A stretch of DNA of 6,479 nucleotides from Amarobacter sp035326025. GTDB lineage: Bacteria; Chloroflexota; Dehalococcoidia; Tepidiformales; Tepidiformaceae. Under the pieces are notes generated by a model. It ran no database searches. It saw only the letters and a program-made list of their open reading frames with translations, and was not told the origin of the DNA. Location of the stretch: contig DAOKYT010000092.1 in the NCBI GenBank assembly GCA_035326025.1, forward strand, positions 1 through 6,479, in the 5' to 3' direction. Of this stretch, positions 1-5,546 are shown piece after piece; the stretch's first letter is position 1, and every line of letters starts with the position of its first letter. The position numbers were made by a program, and so were the translations under genes.

Positions 1-1
1 G

Positions 2-139
2 GCCCTGTTGTGGATACGCCACACCCGGCGCACCATGCAGGGCAACAACTACCCGCTGATGGCCGATGTCCACGTGCTGATGCTCAACGAGGACGTCGAC
101 CAGGACACGGCCGTCCGCTCGTTCGGCGTAGCGCCCTAG
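2..139 (+). CDS. C-terminal fragment of an unknown protein (5' end outside window)
   Basis: The frame beginning at base 2 is open from the window edge to a TAG at 137-139 and gives 45 residues ending ...VRSFGVAP. About nine in ten codons end in G or C, which is what a real gene in this GC-rich DNA should show; the alternative frame from base 10 gives a Pro/Arg/His-rich product typical of a shadow. The fragment starts ALLWIRHTRR and contains a stretch ADVHVLMLNEDVD. I recognise no family and cannot assign a function. It is the only + strand gene and runs head-on into the long - strand operon, so it probably belongs to a separate transcription unit. The first copy of a 27-bp palindromic repeat begins within its stop codon. 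Confidence 0.6.
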   Translation, partial: ALLWIRHTRRTMQGNNYPLMADVHVLMLNEDVDQDTAVRSFGVAP

Positions 140-164
140 TCCCCACACCATGTGGGGGTGGCCC
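138..164. repeat. 27-bp direct repeat with palindromic core, copy 1
   Basis: Bases 138-164 are identical to 199-225. The core is a perfect inverted repeat, CCCCACA (141-147) / TGTGGGG (151-157), around a CCA triplet, so each copy can form a short GC-rich hairpin or serve as a symmetric protein-binding site. It overlaps the stop codon of the + strand gene. There is no T-run after it, so a classical intrinsic terminator is not well supported. Confidence 0.75.
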
Positions 165-198
165 CGTGCTGTGTGGCGATGGACGGCTGGCCGAGCGC

Positions 199-225
199 AG
201 TCCCCACACCATGTGGGGGTGGCCC
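199..225. repeat. 27-bp direct repeat with palindromic core, copy 2
   Basis: This is an exact second copy of the element at 138-164, offset by 61 bases, with arms at 202-208 and 212-218 around CCA. The 34 bases between the copies are unrelated to the repeat. Both copies lie in the non-coding gap between convergent genes, which argues for a DNA- or RNA-level role such as protein binding, transcript end protection or termination rather than coding. Confidence 0.75.
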
Positions 226-249
226 GGTTCTACGCGCCGGCGAGAAGAG

Positions 250-271
250 AGGCCCCCGGCAACGGGGGCTT
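250..271 (-). terminator. Probable intrinsic terminator of the - strand operon
   Basis: On the - strand the sequence AAGCCCCCG, a TTGC loop and CGGGGGCCT form a nine-pair stem (one pair a G-T wobble), followed by the pyrimidine run CTCTTCTC. Read on the + strand the same stem carries a GCAA (GNRA) loop. It lies about 60 bases past the RusA stop, where the end of the operon is expected. The T-tract is interrupted by C, so strength is uncertain; on the + strand the tail is even poorer, so any effect there is likely weaker. Confidence 0.55.
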
Positions 272-334
272 ACTCGATCCCCAGCCTCCGCCACCGCCAG
301 GGAGGTCGCCAGTGTCCGCATCCAGGCGTCGCCC

Positions 335-730
335 CTAGACCCGCTCGATCCGCACTTCCACCCATGGGCCGTCCTCGAACGTAGCCGTCACGCTACCCAA
401 TTCGAGGGCGGCCCAGTTGTCATCCACGATCAACTCCGCATCTCGCAGCCCGTCGATCAGCGCCTTGCACGCCCCCACCGCGTTGTCCACGTCCCGAGGG
501 TGGAAGCTGGTTTTCACCACATGCCGCGCCCGCTTGTCCAGCAATCCGAAATGCAGCGATAGCCGAGCCCGGGCTGGCCGCTGCCAGCGGCTCTCGACCC
601 TCGCGCCCGAGGCCATGATCCGCGCCTCTGCCCGATACTCCCGTGCCGCGCGCGCTTTCTCCAGGCGATGCACCCTCCCGTTCGGCGACAGCTCCACCGG
701 GGGAAGGCCGACGCGGAAGACCAGGGTCAC
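335..730 (-). CDS. rusA: RusA-family Holliday junction resolvase
   Basis: This 131-aa protein matches the RusA endodeoxyribonuclease family, which cuts four-way DNA junctions and branched replication intermediates as a metal-dependent homodimer; E. coli RusA is 120 aa. The signature is visible: RDVDN at 79-83 (acidic D80 and D82), K89 and D93 in a KALIDGL helix, then VDDN at 102-105 supplying the last acidic residues. The early FRVGLPPVELSPN segment fits the first strand and P-x-N loop. The GTG at 728-730 is preferred as start because it overlaps the upstream stop as GTGA and has GGAG nine bases upstream. An ATG at 743-745 would add five residues but lacks a visible ribosome site. As last gene of the operon, it would act on DNA made by the upstream primase-helicase. 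The family call is firm; the exact start is inferred. Confidence 0.88.
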   Translation of the reverse strand: MTLVFRVGLPPVELSPNGRVHRLEKARAAREYRAEARIMASGARVESRWQRPARARLSLHFGLLDKRARHVVKTSFHPRDVDNAVGACKALIDGLRDAELIVDDNWAALELGSVTATFEDGPWVEVRIERV

Positions 731-1416
731 GGCTTGCAGCTCCATTGGTTGAAGGGCGTGTACCCTCGCGCGATGTCGTACTGGTAGGTCGCCCACGCCA
801 CCCTCGCGTTCGTCAGCGGGTCCGCCCACTGCGCCGGGTCCTCGCCCGCGTAGCTGAACCAGGTGTCTTTGTTCAGTTGAAACGCGCCGAGGGAGTGTCC
901 GCCGTCGCCCACGGCATACGGAGACCATTTCGACTCGCACCAGGCCACCCGTAGGGCCGCGTCATGCAGCTCTACGGGCCAGCCCGCCACCGTGAGGATG
1001 GCGCGCATCTCTGCTTCGCTCAGTGACCCGCCCAGTGCGCGGACGCGGCCCGTTGCCGCAGCTACTACGAGCGCCTCAGGCGTCCCCGGATGGTCCCGCA
1101 TGTCGAGGTAAGTGAGCGCGGCAGATTGGAGTCTTGGCCCGATTCTCCAATCTGCTGGCGGCAGAGGTACAAAACCTCCAATCTGCGGGTAGATCGTCCC
1201 GATCACCACGGTCGGCAGAGCAGCCCGAACGTCAGCCGATGGAACCGCCGCGGGCATGGCCGTCCGAACCGATGCCGCGGGGATTCCTCCACCATGAACT
1301 GCCCAACTCCGTGAATCGTGCGAGTCCTCACCCTGGGAGGCGACCAGCGACACGATGCCCACGACGCAAGCCACGCAGCCAAGGAGCACAAGGCCCGCGA
1401 CCTCACCGGCCCGCAC
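727..1416 (-). CDS. Membrane-anchored lytic transglycosylase-like protein
   Basis: This 229-aa protein has three parts. A short N-terminal head is followed by a hydrophobic segment (about residues 6-27) that looks like a signal anchor or uncleaved signal peptide. Then comes a Pro/Ala/Gly-rich linker to about 130 of low conservation character. The C-terminal domain (about 135-229) has the SLT/goose-lysozyme-like pattern: AWCESKW with E161 as likely catalytic acid, GDGGHSLGAFQLN at 170-182, and an ending NQWSCKP. Such enzymes cleave the glycan strands of peptidoglycan, so it probably acts in the envelope. GTG at 1414-1416 follows directly on the upstream TAA, with GGGG a few bases before it. 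Its end overlaps the RusA start. Its place among DNA-metabolism genes is unusual. The linker coding region carries three copies of an 11-mer. It could be an endolysin variant, a virion-associated enzyme, or an entry/lysis factor; fold confidence is good, role uncertain. Confidence 0.78.
   Translation of the reverse strand: MRAGEVAGLVLLGCVACVVGIVSLVASQGEDSHDSRSWAVHGGGIPAASVRTAMPAAVPSADVRAALPTVVIGTIYPQIGGFVPLPPADWRIGPRLQSAALTYLDMRDHPGTPEALVVAAATGRVRALGGSLSEAEMRAILTVAGWPVELHDAALRVAWCESKWSPYAVGDGGHSLGAFQLNKDTWFSYAGEDPAQWADPLTNARVAWATYQYDIARGYTPFNQWSCKP
740..743 (-). promoter_or_regulatory. Shine-Dalgarno GGAG deciding the RusA start
   Basis: GGAG lies nine bases before the GTG at 728-730 and inside the 3' end of the transglycosylase-like gene. 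Together with the GTGA overlap this points to translational coupling and to the GTG rather than the ATG at 743-745, which itself overlaps the GGAG. Confidence 0.5.
1121..1186. repeat. Three copies of an 11-mer inside the transglycosylase gene
   Basis: GCAGATTGGAG occurs at 1121-1131 on the + strand and as its exact complement CTCCAATCTGC at 1145-1155 and 1176-1186. Copies 1 and 2 form an 11-bp perfect inverted repeat with a 13-base loop; copies 2 and 3 are direct repeats 31 bases apart. In the protein they fall in three different contexts (around PQIGG, ADWR and LQSA of residues 77-100), so the repeat is conserved as DNA and not as peptide. Confidence 0.8.
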
Positions 1417-1800
1417 TTAATCCCCACCCCAGTCCGTACCGTTCGGGTAAGCCGGAAACGTCTTTGCCGCGCCGCACGCGCAGATTGCGGGGACGGCGCC
1501 ACCCCTCGGGCTCTCGCAGCGCCAGCGGTGAACGTGGATATTTGGGTCTCGGCTTCGCGTAGTGGTCGCCACGGCGTTTTCCTCCCGTTTCCGGTGCTTG
1601 ATAACTAGAGGACGCCTTTTTGGGCGCTCCTGCGCGACCACTACTGGTTGTGCCGGCGGAAAGAGCTTGGCAGCATGTCGCGCCAGCTCCGCCTGGTACG
1701 CCCACTCGTTCTCGGTCGCCAGCGCATACCGGAGCTTGCCCGTCCGCGCCAGGTCCTCCCACGCCGCGACCTCCGCCGGGGTCATGTTCGTTGCGTTCAC
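1417..1800 (-). CDS. Hypothetical 127-aa protein with Cys/His (zinc-ribbon-like) tail
   Basis: I do not recognise a named family. The N-terminal half is a mainly helical, charged segment (MTPAEVAAWEDLARTGKLRY and onward to about 46), followed by a basic linker (RPKRR, KHRKRE, about 59-74). The C-terminal part holds H89, H91, C95, C107 and C109 in the pattern HVHRWRC ... CACGAAKTF, which suggests a small zinc-binding fold like those common in short phage proteins. The GTG at 1798-1800 is chosen because a perfect AGGAGG (1807-1812) lies six bases upstream and the primase-helicase stop is only 15 bases away. The TAA abuts the next gene's GTG. A second in-frame GTG at 1570-1572 with its own strong ribosome site could give a 51-aa version carrying only the Cys/His part. 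DNA or RNA binding is a guess from charge and context. Confidence 0.7.
   Translation of the reverse strand: MNATNMTPAEVAAWEDLARTGKLRYALATENEWAYQAELARHAAKLFPPAQPVVVAQERPKRRPLVIKHRKREENAVATTTRSRDPNIHVHRWRCESPRGGAVPAICACGAAKTFPAYPNGTDWGGD
1581..1586 (-). promoter_or_regulatory. Internal Shine-Dalgarno GGGAGG before an in-frame GTG
   Basis: GGGAGG sits eight bases before the in-frame GTG at 1570-1572 (codon 77 of the 127-aa gene). Spacing and strength equal the best ribosome sites of the window, so a 51-aa product (1417-1572) made of the Cys/His domain alone is possible, either alongside or instead of the long form. Confidence 0.4.
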
Positions 1801-1815
1801 GATCGTCCTCCTGTC

Positions 1816-4017
1816 TCAAAGATGCTCACCACATACCTCCTGCCCCGTGTCGTTCAGGCCGACCACCGGGAGCGAGCACTTGGCGCACGTTGCCGGCGGT
1901 CGCAGCGACCATATCGTCGTCGCGCCCCGGCCCGTGCCGGTCTGCTGCCCCTCGAACTCTGGATGCCGCGCCAGCGTCGAGCGCACACTGTCGGCGCGCG
2001 TGCCGGTCGGCATCCGTTCCAGGATGTGCGGAATATCGAGCGCGCCCTCTTCCTCAAGGATGCGGCGAAGTTGGTCGCGGAGCGGGAGATGGCCCCTTAG
2101 CTCAGTCGCCCCCTCCGCCACGATGGACGATAGGTCGGTCTTCACGAACCGGATCGGCCCGGTGTCGTCGTCGGTGTAAAGCACGCGGTAACTGAACGGC
2201 GGGGGCCACCGCCGGTTGGTCTTCGTGCAACGGAGCACGATGTCCCGCGTCAGGCTGGTCTCGCGCCCCTCGGTCGGCGTATGCAGCGCCCAGACGCGAC
2301 GCGGCATGTTCTCCCAGACCACGTTCCCATAGGGCCGCTTCATCCCGCCCAGGTCGGCCTCGCCCTTCGAGACGTGGCTGAGCACGATCCAGGTGATCGG
2401 GATCGAGTTGAGCGCGTTGAAGAATTGCAGTGCGGGCTCGCTCTTCTCGGGCTCGCCGCCGCACGCCGGCATCGCGGAGTCAATCAGCCCCGCGACGACT
2501 TCGTTCTGCTCGCAGAACCGCCGCAGGGCCGCGGCATGTCCGGCGAAGGGCACCCCCTCGGCCGGCCAGTGGTGGACAGGTAGCTCCTCCATCAGTTCCG
2601 GGGGAAACCCCATGCCCTGCAAGACCCGCTCGAACTCCGTCCGCACCGACCGCGGGTCCTCCCAATCCACGATCACCACCGCGCCCGGCTGGTAGACGCG
2701 CTGGCCCAGGAACTCCCCGCCCATCGCGATCTCCAGCATGAGCCGCTTCGCCAGCGTCGATTTGCCCGTCCCGCCCAGCCCGAACAGCAGGGTCGATGAG
2801 CCTAGTGGAACCAGCGTATCGACCAAGAAGCGATTGTCAGGCTCTTTTGCGAGTTTGCCGACGAGCTGGGCCTTGGGCACGTCATCGTAGGCTTTCCGCA
2901 CGCGGCTGTAGGCGATCGCCACCAGTCCCGTCCAGTTGCCCGCGTCCTTGCCGAACATCGAACCGAGCGCGCGGGCCAACCCTTCGCGGGTGCTCTGGCT
3001 CTTCAGGTTGATGAACTGCTCGTAACTCTCCGGGTCGCCCGAGTACCGCACGCACAAGTTGGCTTCGAGCGTCTCCCGCTTGTAGTGCATATCGGCGAAC
3101 TCGAAGCTCGCTTGACCGCCGTCGTCGGTCGGCATCCGCACGATGAAGTGGTCCGGCCCGAGCACGTCCACGGTCGGCTCGATGATCTTGTTCGCCAGCA
3201 GGTCCTCGACCTTGCCGCCCGCCTGGAAGAACTCGACGGCATCGCCGCCGGGCGGTACCGGCGCCGAAACCACCGTGACGGTCTTGGCGACACCTCGCAG
3301 CTTCCGCCGGACCTCCGCCATGTACTCGCGCCCCGGCCCATCGTTGTCCGGCCAGAGGATGACGTGTCGCCCACGGAGCACTTCGAACGCGTCGCCGTAC
3401 TCACGCTGAGACGCACCCCACGACCCGCATGTTGCGCTTTCGCCAGCTTTGCGGATCGCTTTTGTAGCGCTTTCTCCCTCCGCGAACCAGATGCGCGTTT
3501 CCGGCGGCAGTGCCGCGATCTCGGGGGCACCCCAGAGGGGCATCGATTCGACCTTCGCCCCCTTGAGACCGTCCCACACCGTGCTCGATGGCAACCGCCA
3601 TTTGAACTGCTTGTCGTAGCCCTTCTTGGCTTCCGGGTTGGGCCGCTCGAACCGGCCCTTCACCCCGACCAGCTCTCCGCTCTGCGGGTCGCGGTACTCA
3701 TACGCCTCGATGAGCATGTAGCCCGCGCCATCGCCGGTCTTGGGCGGTCGTGGTGGGGACGGCGGCCGCGCATTGCCGTTCGCCCTGGTCACCCCGGCCC
3801 GCTCGCGGAGCGCGGTCATCACGTCCTTGAACGAGCACCCGGCCTTGCATTCGAGCACGCCCTTGGTACTCAGGATGAGCGATTGGCCACCCTTCCCCCC
3901 GTGCTTCTGGCCGTCTCCATGCACGGGGCAGAAGCCAAGGTAGAAGTCCCCCTGCTTCTTCACTGGCCCCATGAGCGAGCGGATTTCCTCGAACGTCGCG
4001 TAGTCCGCCTCGGTCAT
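1816..4017 (-). CDS. Phage primase-helicase (zinc domain, TOPRIM, RecA-like ATPase)
   Basis: This 733-aa protein combines primer synthesis and DNA unwinding at the replication fork. From the N terminus: a CHC2-like zinc domain with C30 and H33 (FCPVH) and C57 and C61 (CKAGC, one residue wider than the usual C-x2-C); a Pro-rich linker (about 84-92); a TOPRIM core with FAEGES (E180) and WPDNDGPG (D224, D226); a middle part (about 280-400) I cannot assign; and a RecA/RepA-like helicase ATPase with Walker A GLGGTGKST at 413-421, VDWED at 450-454, Walker B-like GLID at 510-513 and LSHVSKGE at 546-553. A predicted winged-helix-like segment (about 640-700) precedes a C-terminal ribbon with C711, C714, C729 and H732. 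The ATG at 4015-4017 overlaps the methyltransferase stop as ATGA and has GGAG six bases upstream. The open frame continues to 4449 but reads there as a shadow. The overall plan resembles bifunctional phage primase-helicases; the terminal ribbon is less usual. Confidence 0.87.
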   Translation of the reverse strand: MTEADYATFEEIRSLMGPVKKQGDFYLGFCPVHGDGQKHGGKGGQSLILSTKGVLECKAGCSFKDVMTALRERAGVTRANGNARPPSPPRPPKTGDGAGYMLIEAYEYRDPQSGELVGVKGRFERPNPEAKKGYDKQFKWRLPSSTVWDGLKGAKVESMPLWGAPEIAALPPETRIWFAEGESATKAIRKAGESATCGSWGASQREYGDAFEVLRGRHVILWPDNDGPGREYMAEVRRKLRGVAKTVTVVSAPVPPGGDAVEFFQAGGKVEDLLANKIIEPTVDVLGPDHFIVRMPTDDGGQASFEFADMHYKRETLEANLCVRYSGDPESYEQFINLKSQSTREGLARALGSMFGKDAGNWTGLVAIAYSRVRKAYDDVPKAQLVGKLAKEPDNRFLVDTLVPLGSSTLLFGLGGTGKSTLAKRLMLEIAMGGEFLGQRVYQPGAVVIVDWEDPRSVRTEFERVLQGMGFPPELMEELPVHHWPAEGVPFAGHAAALRRFCEQNEVVAGLIDSAMPACGGEPEKSEPALQFFNALNSIPITWIVLSHVSKGEADLGGMKRPYGNVVWENMPRRVWALHTPTEGRETSLTRDIVLRCTKTNRRWPPPFSYRVLYTDDDTGPIRFVKTDLSSIVAEGATELRGHLPLRDQLRRILEEEGALDIPHILERMPTGTRADSVRSTLARHPEFEGQQTGTGRGATTIWSLRPPATCAKCSLPVVGLNDTGQEVCGEHL

Positions 4018-4652
4018 TCGCGTCTCCAGTCCCACAAGGCGATCTGTCCGCGCCGGGGCCCGTCCCAGACACGGACCACCGCGTGGGCTTGCTCCATGTC
4101 GAACGCCGCCTGTCCTGTGGGCACGTTCCCAATCCAGCGCACATGCAGCACGCGCGGCGCGTAGGTGCTCACTGGTCCGATCGCTTCGCGGTACTGCCAG
4201 AGCACCCCGGGACGGTAGATGGCAATCATGCTGCCCGTGGTGTTGCTGGCCCCCGGTGTCCCATCCGGCCTCAGAAACCTCACTCGCGGCGTCAGGAAGC
4301 GGATTTCGTGAGCCCCCCGCCAGACGTGTTCGAACCATCGCGTATCGGTCGCGGCTGGCAGTAACGCAACCACGGTGCAGCGACCCTTGATGGCCCAGGT
4401 TTCGAACGCGGTCACCCACGGCGATAGGTCCCCGTATGGGGGGTTGCACCAGACAACGTGATCAGCCACGTCGGCTTGCAGCGCGTCCTCGGCCTCCGTG
4501 AGATACCTCTCGCACAGGTGGTTGGCGTCGTCCGCGGCCGCATCGAGCGTGAAACGAAACTCCATGTCAAGCAACCGAAACAACTCCGGCGGGGTACGCC
4601 AAGCGTTGCTCCCTCCATCGCTACGACGCCGCTTGTTGCCTGGTGCGCTCAT
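4014..4652 (-). CDS. Dam-type DNA N6-adenine methyltransferase
   Basis: This 212-aa protein fits the phage Dam-like DNA N6-adenine methyltransferase family, which transfers a methyl group from S-adenosylmethionine to adenine in a short DNA site. Family marks are the early WRTPPELF (18-25), the LDAAAD block (36-41) with conserved N44 and C47, the catalytic-type motif VWCNPPY (67-73) and the later VALLPAATDTRWF (95-107) plus FLTPRVRF (119-126). The N terminus is basic (NKRRR). The ATG at 4650-4652 is chosen because it forms an ATGA overlap with the preceding frame and precedes the first family motif closely; a GTG at 4761-4763 would add 37 residues that conflict with the IEWTE frame. Its stop overlaps the primase-helicase start. 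No restriction enzyme is adjacent, so protection of phage DNA from host nucleases or marking for replication or packaging is the likely role. The target site cannot be read from sequence. Confidence 0.85.
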   Translation of the reverse strand: MSAPGNKRRRSDGGSNAWRTPPELFRLLDMEFRFTLDAAADDANHLCERYLTEAEDALQADVADHVVWCNPPYGDLSPWVTAFETWAIKGRCTVVALLPAATDTRWFEHVWRGAHEIRFLTPRVRFLRPDGTPGASNTTGSMIAIYRPGVLWQYREAIGPVSTYAPRVLHVRWIGNVPTGQAAFDMEQAHAVVRVWDGPRRGQIALWDWRRE

Positions 4653-4783
4653 CGAACGTAGCTTCCTTTCGTAGTCCAGCGCTTCTCCGTGATCGTCTTC
4701 AGCCCGTTGCGCCAGCGCTTCCGGCGTCGAGCCCGAATCGGCGTCCAGCTCGCCTCGGTCCACTCGATTGCCGTCCCGTCACT
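4649..4783 (-). pseudogene. Orphan IEWTE-motif frame, possibly a truncated Gp37/Gp68-like remnant
   Basis: Between the 114-aa gene and the methyltransferase, one frame encodes 44 residues from SDGTAIEWTEASWTPIRAR to the TGA at 4649-4651. The IEWTE-x-x-W-x-P-I-R-A-R pattern is the recognisable N-terminal hallmark of the phage Gp37/Gp68 (DUF5131) family, but the cysteine cluster (SPGC..CYAE) that normally follows is absent and a basic tail ending RWTTKGSYVR is found instead. About 79% of codons end in G/C, more than in the competing methyltransferase-extension frame (about 68%). The stop overlaps the methyltransferase ATG as ATGA, as in the other junctions. No start codon is in frame near S1; a GTG at 4780-4782, overlapping the upstream stop as GTGA, is off by one base, so a single-base loss, or a sequencing error, just after the start would explain the picture. 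Alternatives are a non-standard start or coincidence. Confidence 0.45.
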
Positions 4784-5123
4784 CCTCGGCCGCGGCCACG
4801 TCCGTCCCGCGCCGCACCAGCCCGGCCGACGCGAGCTCCTCGACCGTCGGCGCCGTCGGTGGATCCACCTCGGGCTCCTCCTCGCGCTCAACGAAGACCT
4901 CCTCCTCGAGGATGGTCGCCACATCGCGCGGCGCCGCCGCGATGTACACCCGCTCGCCCGCGACCACCCCACCGCCAGTCCGATGAGCCGGCACACGCAC
5001 CAGGTAGCCGTTCGCCACCCGTTCCACCTGCACGATGTCTGTCTCATTCAGTTCCCCTCCTCCGCGCCCGCCACGCCACCTGTAGCCGCGCAGGTTCGAG
5101 TAATTGGTGCCAGTGTCACTCAT
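4779..5123 (-). CDS. Hypothetical 114-aa protein with acidic C-terminal tail
   Basis: I recognise no family. The protein starts with a polar Gly/Arg segment (GYRWRGGRGGG, about 13-23), followed by a strand-rich middle (DIVQVERVANGYLVRVPAH, then ERVYIAAAPRDVATIL) that could be a small beta domain. The last third is acidic and Pro-rich (FVEREEEPEVDPP, ending VAAAEE). Acidic tails of this kind occur in DNA-mimic and single-strand-binding-like phage proteins, but nothing here proves such a role. The ATG at 5121-5123 is preceded by a perfect AGGAGG (5130-5135) six bases upstream and overlaps the previous gene by eight bases, which suggests coupled translation. There are no cysteines, transmembrane segments or signal peptide. 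The gene order next to methyltransferases and the primase-helicase suggests an early DNA-metabolism accessory protein. Confidence 0.68.
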   Translation of the reverse strand: MSDTGTNYSNLRGYRWRGGRGGGELNETDIVQVERVANGYLVRVPAHRTGGGVVAGERVYIAAAPRDVATILEEEVFVEREEEPEVDPPTAPTVEELASAGLVRRGTDVAAAEE

Positions 5124-5334
5124 GGCCGTCCTCCTCGAACCACTCAGGGAGCACCGCCCGCATGGCTGCATCGAACTCCTCATAGCCGCACGTGCAGCGC
5201 AACTCCTCCCCTGTCTCGGGGTGCACTGGCCCGTGGTACTCCGTCTCCATCAGCAGGTCGCACGGCTCACCCTCCGCGTCGTTCCCGTGCCGCCCCTCAA
5301 CGTTGTTCCGGAAGAAATCGATTCCCGTGTTCAT
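5116..5334 (-). CDS. Hypothetical 72-aa acidic protein with a CxC motif
   Basis: This small acidic protein starts MNTGIDFFRNN, then contains a single cysteine (EPCDLL), a segment METEYHGPVHPETGEEL with two histidines, a RCTCGYEEF motif and a C-terminal helix ending PEWFEEDGHE. The Cys/His set could form a small zinc site, similar in flavour to the CACG motif of the 127-aa protein further on, but the spacing differs and homology is not claimed. The ATG at 5332-5334 has GGAGG (5342-5346) seven bases upstream and overlaps the upstream stop as ATGA. Its stop overlaps the next start by eight bases. Function unknown. Confidence 0.68.
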   Translation of the reverse strand: MNTGIDFFRNNVEGRHGNDAEGEPCDLLMETEYHGPVHPETGEELRCTCGYEEFDAAMRAVLPEWFEEDGHE

Positions 5335-5546
5335 GCTGGTTCCTCCAACTCCACGCGCCAGGCCCGCCCCTCGGCGAACGCCTCGCGCCAACTCGCATGC
5401 TGCTGTTCAAACGCCCGGTGCTCCGCGTCATGCACTCGGCAATAGCCCGTTGGCCCGGGAAAGAGCACCACGATCGGACGCTCGTCGCAGCCCAGGCGGC
5501 TGCAGGTGGGCGGCACCTCGGGCAAACGGGACTGGAAGGGGCTCAT
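5331..5546 (-). CDS. Hypothetical 71-aa protein with CxxxxC/CxxH zinc-knuckle pattern
   Basis: C15, C20, C36 and H39 (TCSRLGCDERP, then GYCRVHDAEH) form a plausible four-ligand zinc site in the first half; the second half is a charged helix (about 40-66) with many Glu, Arg and Trp residues. Short proteins of this layout are common in phage early regions, usually without known function. The ATG at 5544-5546 overlaps the upstream methyltransferase stop as ATGA and has GGAG seven bases upstream, so it is probably translated by coupling to the methyltransferase. A nucleic-acid-binding or adaptor role is possible but only inferred from the motif. Confidence 0.7.
   Translation of the reverse strand: MSPFQSRLPEVPPTCSRLGCDERPIVVLFPGPTGYCRVHDAEHRAFEQQHASWREAFAEGRAWRVELEEPA

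Larger units (their letters stand above)
140..334. other. Non-coding gap between convergent genes
   Basis: This is the only stretch of notable length without a supported gene. It holds the second copy and most of the first copy of the 27-bp palindromic repeat and the GC hairpin at 250-271. A - strand frame of 61 codons here (136-321) has no convincing composition and contains the repeats and the terminator, so I do not call it. I see no promoter or tRNA in it. Confidence 0.6.

Noticed and set aside
136..321. 61-codon - strand frame in the convergent gap
   Set aside because: It runs through the terminator hairpin and both repeat copies, and its product has no features.
746..940. Upstream extension of the RusA frame
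   Set aside because: It is antisense-like in composition, falls entirely within the transglycosylase domain in another frame, and RusA proteins begin at the FRVGLPP strand.
1364..1416. Lipobox-like LLGC in the transglycosylase N terminus
   Set aside because: The hydrophobic stretch continues well past the cysteine and the n-region is very short, so a lipoprotein signal is not supported.
3085..4164. 359-codon open frame on the + strand
   Set aside because: It is antisense to the zinc and TOPRIM domains of the primase-helicase, with shadow-like composition and no motif.
4018..4449. N-terminal extension of the primase-helicase
   Set aside because: It overlaps the methyltransferase in another frame and is of low-complexity shadow type; the ATGA start with GGAG at 4017 is better.
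4653..4763. 37-residue extension of the Dam-type methyltransferase from a GTG
   Set aside because: It is possible, but codon third positions are poorer than in the IEWTE frame and it breaks the ATGA pattern; kept only as an alternative.
4921..4945. 8-bp inverted repeat ACATCGCG/CGCGATGT with a 9-base spacer
   Set aside because: It lies in the coding sequence of the 114-aa gene, and arms of this length are expected by chance in a window of this size.
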